NCBI GenBank assembly: GCA_027491945.1
Contig: JAOZFZ010000007.1
Span: 1-10,102 of the forward strand
Reading direction: 5' to 3'
DNA: 10,102 bases
From: Thermoproteota archaeon
GTDB lineage: Archaea; Thermoproteota; Korarchaeia; JAOZGF01; JAOZFZ01
The first letter of the stretch is position 1. Every line of letters begins with the position of its first letter. The notes beneath the pieces are model-generated. The model was not told where the DNA came from. It worked only from the letters and a program-made list of their open reading frames with translations, and searched no databases. Below, piece by piece: positions 6,295 to 10,102 of this stretch. The position numbers and the translations under genes are program-made.

Positions 6295-6483
6295 ATGTCC
6301 TACTTCGCTAAGCTCAGGGACTTCCTCATCCAGCTCCAACGCGCCCTAAAGAGGGCCAGAAAGCCGAGCTGGGAGGAACTCTCGAAAATACTCCAAGTCT
6401 GCTCCCTTGGCCTAGTGCTGCTCGGGAGCATAGGGCTGCTGATAAGAATTGCGGCCACAATGTTAACCGGGGGAACAACCTAG
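6295..6483 (+). CDS. secE: Preprotein translocase subunit SecE (Sec61 gamma)
   Basis: SecE/Sec61gamma clamps the two halves of SecY in the protein-conducting channel. The 62-residue product has the single-span archaeal layout: an amphipathic helix (1-20), the conserved KRARKPSWEEL hinge (19-29) and one membrane segment (about 33-57), with the N-terminus predicted cytoplasmic. ATG 6295 is chosen because GTGAGG (6281-6286) is well spaced and the family starts close to this point; an in-frame TTG at 6259 would overlap ftsZ and add 12 atypical residues. It sits between ftsZ and nusG as in many archaea. By hand count 100 of the 180 bases in 6301-6480 are G or C (about 56%), against 40-42% in 60-base samples of ftsZ and nusG. 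Confidence 0.9.
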   Translation: MSYFAKLRDFLIQLQRALKRARKPSWEELSKILQVCSLGLVLLGSIGLLIRIAATMLTGGTT

Positions 6484-6495
6484 GAGGGATCAAAT

Positions 6496-6963
6496 TTGGG
6501 AGAAGCTCCCACAAAAACCTTTCTCTACCTTGTAAGGGTAACTAAATCTCAAGAACCGGTTACATCTTTAATCCTTGCAAACAAAGCGGACAGGATGGGA
6601 AACTCCATAAAATCAATACTGTCCCTTGAGGAACTGCCGGGTTATCTGGTTATTGAGGCCGAGAGGGCAAGTGATGTTGACTATCTAATCGCCAACGTCC
6701 CTCATGTTAAGGGGAGAGTTCCATCCTTCATCCCCCTTGATGAACTCTCAAGATTTCTCAAGAGAAAATCCTATATAGAAGAGCTCAGTATAGGGGACGT
6801 AGTAAGGATAACAAGCGGCCCATTTGAGGGTGAAAAAGCTAGAGTTGTATCGATAAGAAAGAGTAAAGATGAGGTTACGGTTGAACTCTTCGAATCGCTA
6901 GTTCCGGTTGCGATAACCGTTCCAGGTGATTCTGTCAAGAAGGAAAAGTCAAAGGAATCTTAA
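6496..6963 (+). CDS. nusG: Transcription elongation factor Spt5/NusG
   Basis: Archaeal Spt5 binds the clamp of RNA polymerase, with Spt4 attached to its NGN domain, and promotes processive elongation; its KOW domain can contact the ribosome. The 155-residue product has the NGN domain from about 8 to 90 (opening FLYLVRVTKSQE, then LPGYLVIEA at 47-55). The KOW domain runs from about 97 to 125, with the motif GDVVRITSGPFEGEKARV at 100-117. A short Lys/Ser-rich tail follows. The TTG start is supported by GGAGGGA (6483-6489), which directly follows the secE stop; no better start lies nearby. Position between secE and rpl11 is the classical order shared by bacteria and archaea. Confidence 0.96.
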   Translation: MGEAPTKTFLYLVRVTKSQEPVTSLILANKADRMGNSIKSILSLEELPGYLVIEAERASDVDYLIANVPHVKGRVPSFIPLDELSRFLKRKSYIEELSIGDVVRITSGPFEGEKARVVSIRKSKDEVTVELFESLVPVAITVPGDSVKKEKSKES

Positions 6964-6977
6964 AGGGGAGAGAGTGC

Positions 6978-7442
6978 ATGTCTGCGGTGAAATCTGTTAA
7001 ACTCCTCGTCGAGGGGGGTAAGGCTACACCCGGCCCACCAATAGGCCCGGTCCTCGGCCAACTCAAACTCAACATCGCAAAGGTTGTAGAAGAGATTAAC
7101 CAAAAGACAAAGGAGTTTGCTGGCACTAGGGTTCCTGTCATCCTTGAGGTGAACCCTAAAACACGCGAGTACACGTTAAAAATCGGCGTACCTCCGACAT
7201 CGGAACTGCTCAAACTTGAGCTTAGAGATCCCTCTAAAAATAGGGATCTCCCTTTTGATAAGGTTGTAAAGGTTGCACGTCGAAAGTTTAAGGATATGGA
7301 TGTTAAGAACCTAAAAGCCGCTGTGAAAACGGTTTTAGGAACCGCCATTTCAATGGGTTTAACCGTGGATGGCCGGCCGGCTAAGGAAGTGATAGCTCTT
7401 CTTGATAAGCCAGACTATGCAAATAAGCTTAGGGAAGGGTGA
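6978..7442 (+). CDS. rpl11: 50S ribosomal protein L11
   Basis: L11 binds the GTPase-associated region of 23S rRNA at the base of the P stalk. The 154-residue product has the hallmark GGKATPGPPIGPVLG (13-27), which contains the hinge proline pair. The N-terminal domain ends near residue 72, and the rRNA-binding C-terminal domain includes KNLKAAVKTVLGTAISMGLTV (110-130). The length is normal for archaea. The ATG start has GGGGAGAG (6965-6972) as SD. Its stop lies inside the SD of rpl1 (GGGTGAG), so L11 and L1 are probably coupled. Within the coding region a perfect 9-base inverted repeat (7225-7233 with 7242-7250) forms a hairpin followed by CCTTTT. Confidence 0.98.
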   Translation: MSAVKSVKLLVEGGKATPGPPIGPVLGQLKLNIAKVVEEINQKTKEFAGTRVPVILEVNPKTREYTLKIGVPPTSELLKLELRDPSKNRDLPFDKVVKVARRKFKDMDVKNLKAAVKTVLGTAISMGLTVDGRPAKEVIALLDKPDYANKLREG

Positions 7443-7448
7443 GACGAC

Positions 7449-8117
7449 ATGTCGGTGCCTGGGTTAACCAGAGAGAAACTCATAAGGCTCATAAAAAAGG
7501 CAAAAGAAAGCTCTAGAGACAGGAATTTCCTTGAGAGTGTAGATCTTACAGTGGTGTTCAAAGGATTGGACATGAACAAGACTACAAATAGGTTGAGCGA
7601 AATAATAGAGTTGCCAAATGGCCGCGGAAAAACCCCTTCGGTCTGTGTAGTGGCAACTGGAGATCTAGCCCTTGGCGCTAAACGTTCTGGCGCTGTGGTC
7701 TTAGACCCATCTGAAGTTAAGTCTATAGCTACAAATAAGAGAAAGGCAAAGGAGACAGTCCAAGGATGTAAGTTTTTTCTAGTTCAATCAGACCTCATGC
7801 CAATGGTTGGAAGGGAACTTGGGCGCTATATGGGGCCCCGGGGAATTAAGCCTATTCCCATCCCACCTACAGGCGACGTCTCGCAGAGAGTAGAGAAGCT
7901 GAGAAAGAGCGTTTCACTGACTATGAGAAAGGAGCCCATCCTTCACGTTCCAGTTGGGTCAAAGGATATGGAAGAGGAAAGAATAGCCGAAAATATTGAG
8001 GCTGTTATGTCGTTTCTAGCCTCACGCTACGATCTAAAGCATAACCTAGCCTCCATATACATCAAAACCACAATGGGAAACCCGATTAGGGTATACCCCG
8101 CTGGTGATGGTTCGTGA
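7449..8117 (+). CDS. rpl1: 50S ribosomal protein L1
   Basis: L1 forms the mobile stalk at the E site and in methanogens represses its own operon by binding an mRNA mimic of its rRNA site; I could not confirm such a site here. The 222-residue product matches archaeal length. It contains the L1 signature region around GRELGRYMGPRGIKP (121-135) with PIPIPPTGD following. Domain II (about 65-155) is inserted between the two parts of domain I, as usual. The C-terminal segment SIYIKTTMGNPIRV (202-215) is the typical final strand. The ATG start has GGGTGAG (7437-7443) as SD. The stop TGA overlaps the GTG start of rpl10. Confidence 0.98.
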   Translation: MSVPGLTREKLIRLIKKAKESSRDRNFLESVDLTVVFKGLDMNKTTNRLSEIIELPNGRGKTPSVCVVATGDLALGAKRSGAVVLDPSEVKSIATNKRKAKETVQGCKFFLVQSDLMPMVGRELGRYMGPRGIKPIPIPPTGDVSQRVEKLRKSVSLTMRKEPILHVPVGSKDMEEERIAENIEAVMSFLASRYDLKHNLASIYIKTTMGNPIRVYPAGDGS

Positions 8118-8977
8118 GCGTGGCAAGAACAGCTTACCCAGCCAGAAAAATTGCAGCCGTTGAAAGGCTGAAGAACCTAATTTCGTCTCATGGAACAATT
8201 CTTGTGGCTGACTTTTCGGGTTTTCCATCAAACTACTTCAAAACCATAAGGAAAGCTCTAAGGGGTAAGGCTCAGGTTCTGGTGGCTAAAAACAAGCTTT
8301 TCCGTGTGGCGCTTCAAGAAGTCAAGCCCAACCTTTTAAATAGTATTGATCGCTATCTTCACGGGCAGAATGTGTTTTTATTCTCTAATTTGCACCCCTT
8401 AAGGCTCAGCTGGATCCTTAAAGAGAACCCTTTCCCATCAAGCTTAAAGCCGGGGGAAGTGGCACCTAAAGACATCGTAATTCCAGAGGGGCCAACTGAA
8501 TTGTCTCCAGGGCCAATAATTGATGAGCTAGCACGGATGGGTATTAATACAAAAGTTCAAGGCGGAAAAATCTACATATCGAGGGATAAGGTTGTCTTGA
8601 AGGCTGGTGAGGTAGTTACAGAGGAGATAGCCCGCATACTCAACCTATTAGGCATCAAGCCCATTAACACAACCTTTGGGCTTAAGGTAGCTGTTGATAG
8701 CGACGGCGTCGTATACCCCCCAGAAGTTCTTGATTTAACGGTGGAAGATATCACGGAAGCCATTAGGCAGGCCTTAGAGAAGGCCGTTAAGGTAGCAGTA
8801 GCTACGTGCCTACCCTCACGCGATGCAGCGCCATTCATAGTTCAAAAAGTTCATCTTAAGGCCATATCGGTGGCTGCAGCCCTTAACCTCTTAACTCCAC
8901 AGACCACACCGTACGTCCTGCTTAAAGCAGCATCACATGCAAGGGCTTTACAGGGAGTCATTAAAAAAGCAGGTTAG
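8114..8977 (+). CDS. rpl10: 50S ribosomal protein L10 (P0), without acidic tail
   Basis: L10/P0 anchors L12 dimers to the ribosome and forms the stalk that recruits translation GTPases. The 287-residue product has the rRNA-binding domain (1-105) with LVADFSGFPS-like and LVAKNKLF-like segments, the archaeal insertion domain (about 106-205, including PGEVAPKDIVIPEGPTEL) and the helical spine that binds L12 (about 210-285). It ends GVIKKAG at the spine's end. Archaeal L10 proteins are commonly around 300-350 residues and continue into an Ala/Glu/Lys-rich linker and a GLxxLF-type tail, absent here. The GTG start overlaps the rpl1 stop (GTGA), and GGTGATGG (8104-8111 region) supplies the SD. No frame after the stop encodes an acidic tail. 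Confidence 0.95.
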   Translation: MSVARTAYPARKIAAVERLKNLISSHGTILVADFSGFPSNYFKTIRKALRGKAQVLVAKNKLFRVALQEVKPNLLNSIDRYLHGQNVFLFSNLHPLRLSWILKENPFPSSLKPGEVAPKDIVIPEGPTELSPGPIIDELARMGINTKVQGGKIYISRDKVVLKAGEVVTEEIARILNLLGIKPINTTFGLKVAVDSDGVVYPPEVLDLTVEDITEAIRQALEKAVKVAVATCLPSRDAAPFIVQKVHLKAISVAAALNLLTPQTTPYVLLKAASHARALQGVIKKAG

Positions 8978-9082
8978 TTTATCATGGCAAAATTTAAGTA
9001 CACCCTTGCTGACTGTTGAGGTTGCTGCACTCAAGAAAAACTTCAATCCTATGGAACGTGTCAAGAGCCGGAGGTGAAGTCC
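8978..9082 (+). promoter_or_regulatory. L10-L12 spacer with possible internal promoter
   Basis: The spacer is about 105 bases, large for an operon whose other gaps are mostly under 20. AAAATTTAAGTA (8989-9000) is TATA-like and would place a start near 9018-9025, leaving a leader of about 60 bases. GGAGGTGA (9070-9077) is a perfect SD for the TTG at 9083. A separate promoter would help produce the several L12 copies per ribosome. The promoter is inferred from sequence only. Confidence 0.4.
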
Positions 9083-9391
9083 TTGAAGCAAAGTTACATT
9101 TATGCAGCCTTGCTCCTCCATGAAGAGGGAAAGGAAATCACAGCTGAATCCATAATGGATATAATTAAGGCGGCTGGCGCAGAGCCCAACGAAGCCTATG
9201 CCCGGTCAGTGGCGGAGTCCCTCAATGGTGTCGATATCGAGTCCGTCATTCAATCCGCCTCTCTAACTATGGCTGCACCAGCAGCAGCTCCAGCACCAGC
9301 AGAAGCCAAAGAAGAAGAGGAGAAGAAAGAGGAGAAGGAGGAAGAGGAGAAGGAGGAGTCCGTAGAGGGGCTTGCCGCCCTTTTTGGCTAG
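9083..9391 (+). CDS. rpl12: 50S ribosomal protein L12 (P1, archaeal type)
   Basis: Archaeal L12 forms dimers on the L10 spine, and its flexible acidic tail attracts elongation and initiation GTPases; it is unrelated in fold to bacterial L7/L12. The 102-residue product opens with YIYAALLLHEEGKEIT (5-20), the dimerisation helices. It continues through SVAESLNGVDIESVI (42-56) and passes into an Ala/Pro hinge (64-74) and a Glu/Lys run (76-93) that ends in GLAALFG. TTG 9083 is chosen because GGAGGTGA at 9070-9077 is optimally placed for it; the in-frame GTG 9074 overlaps that SD and would add three residues. The acidic tail corresponds to a 51-base uninterrupted purine tract at 9308-9358. Confidence 0.96.
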   Translation: MKQSYIYAALLLHEEGKEITAESIMDIIKAAGAEPNEAYARSVAESLNGVDIESVIQSASLTMAAPAAAPAPAEAKEEEEKKEEKEEEEKEESVEGLAALFG

Positions 9392-9400
9392 GGTTTTTCA

Positions 9401-10102
9401 ATGCCAGGGTTGCGGATAAACGAGGCAGAATATAGGCTGGACTTCTTCGCCCGCGAGGGTTTCGTGAGAAGGGTTTGTCCCATATGCAACACCCCCTTCT
9501 GGACCCTTGATCCAGATCAGCAAACCTGTGGCGAGGCCCCCTGCACTCAGTATAGCTTTTTGGATGGAAATAAAAACTGGCAAAGGCCAGTTAATACGCT
9601 TGATATTCGAGAATCCTTTCTAAGATTCTTTGAATCAAAAGGACACGGGAGAGTTCATCGCTACCCTGTGGTTGCAAGATGGCGTGATGATCTCTATTTA
9701 ACCGATGCATCTATAATAGATTTCCAGCCATACGTCACAGAGGGTCTTGTACCACCTCCAAGTAATCCGCTATGTATCTCCCAGCCGAGTATTAGGCTCA
9801 AGGACATTGACAAAGTTGGCCTAACCCATGGTCGCCATCTTACAATCTTTGAGATGATGGCTCATCACGCCTTTAACTATCCCGGAAAGGAAATATACTG
9901 GAAGGATAGAACGGTGGAGCTTCACCATGATTTTGTTACTAAAGTGCTTAAAATACCAGGAGAACTTGTAACCTACAAAGAAAGCATGTGGGAGGGAGGT
10001 GGAAACGCCGGTCCATGTTTTGAATGTGTTATAGAGGGACTAGAGACAGCAACGCTCGTCTTTATGCAGTATCGGGTTTCAAATGGACGGTACGATAAAA
10101 TG
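9401..10102 (+). CDS. alaS: Alanyl-tRNA synthetase, 5' part (truncated by window end)
   Basis: AlaRS charges tRNA-Ala and in full length carries a C-terminal editing domain. Only the first 234 residues are visible, and the frame is open at the right edge. They correspond to the start of the archaeal-type class II catalytic domain. There is an N-terminal zinc-like cluster, C26PIC29 with C43 and C48, beside FWTLD and YSFLDG. The active-site region follows: [28 protein letters not shown] (88-115), [33 protein letters not shown] (145-163) and [10 protein letters not shown] (199-208). The ATG start has only weak SD-like AGGG (9390-9393). T5 runs at 9381-9385 and 9394-9398 flank the L12 stop. The L12-alaS order is common in archaea. 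Confidence 0.95.
   Translation, partial: MPGLRINEAEYRLDFFAREGFVRRVCPICNTPFWTLDPDQQTCGEAPCTQYSFLDGNKNWQRPVNTLDIRESFLRFFESKGHGRVHRYPVVARWRDDLYLTDASIIDFQPYVTEGLVPPPSNPLCISQPSIRLKDIDKVGLTHGRHLTIFEMMAHHAFNYPGKEIYWKDRTVELHHDFVTKVLKIPGELVTYKESMWEGGGNAGPCFECVIEGLETATLVFMQYRVSNGRYDKM

Noticed and set aside
8984..9019. ATG-initiated 11-codon frame in the L10-L12 spacer.
   Set aside because: Too short, no SD, and no recognisable sequence.
8963..9077. An open frame shifted relative to L10 runs past its stop to a TGA at 9075-9077, with an A6 run at 8963-8968 as a possible slip site.
   Set aside because: The shifted peptide is basic and hydrophobic with no acidic run or GLxxLF end, so it does not restore an L10 tail and looks like chance.
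1..10102. tRNA or rRNA genes, CRISPR repeats, insertion sequences, toxin-antitoxin or defence genes.
   Set aside because: The gaps are all 149 bases or shorter and show no cloverleaf, direct-repeat array or transposase; everything else is core housekeeping coding sequence.

Overview
The window is a dense stretch of archaeal housekeeping chromosome. It holds 18 protein-coding genes. The first 17 appear complete; the last, alaS, runs off the right edge. The archaeal assignment rests on several archaeal/eukaryotic-type proteins: RNase P subunit Rpp21, S19e, L31e, L39e, L18a/LX, a PDCD5-like protein, aIF6, prefoldin alpha, an archaeal-type L12 with a GLAALFG tail, and an archaeal-type alanyl-tRNA synthetase. 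The presence of FtsZ argues against the typical FtsZ-less Crenarchaeota. An FtsZ-bearing TACK-type lineage (Bathyarchaeia- or Korarchaeota-like) or a euryarchaeon would fit, but I cannot place it further without alignments.

Left block (about 68-3049, + strand): a tight translation and RNA-processing operon, rnp4 - rps19e - PDCD5-like - rpl39e - rpl31e - aIF6 - rpl18a - prefoldin alpha. Genes overlap or sit a few bases apart, and most have a Shine-Dalgarno (SD) site placed inside or next to the previous gene's stop. Many archaea continue this string directly into ftsY. Here ftsY (3098-4030) lies on the opposite strand and faces the operon, with a palindromic, terminator-like junction between them.

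Middle (4031-5207): ftsY and argF (ornithine carbamoyltransferase, arginine biosynthesis) are divergently transcribed from a 98-base region with one AT-rich box. Behind argF is the longest non-coding gap, 149 bases. It contains two TATA-like boxes, a good hairpin, and two tiny potential leader ORFs ahead of ftsZ.

Right block (5208-10102, + strand): ftsZ - secE - nusG/spt5 - rpl11 - rpl1 - rpl10 (P0) - rpl12 - alaS. This is the classic archaeal arrangement linking cell division, the Sec translocon, transcription elongation, the ribosomal L1 and P stalks, and alanyl-tRNA synthesis. L10 stops at the end of its helical spine and lacks the usual acidic, GTPase-recruiting tail, while L12 keeps it. 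A TATA-like box in the L10-L12 gap may give L12 its own promoter.

I found no mobile elements, CRISPR arrays, tRNA or rRNA genes, or defence genes, and no convincing new system. The points worth a second look are the ftsY inversion, the ftsZ leader, the tailless L10 and the base-composition outlier secE. Eight of the 18 genes use GTG or TTG starts.
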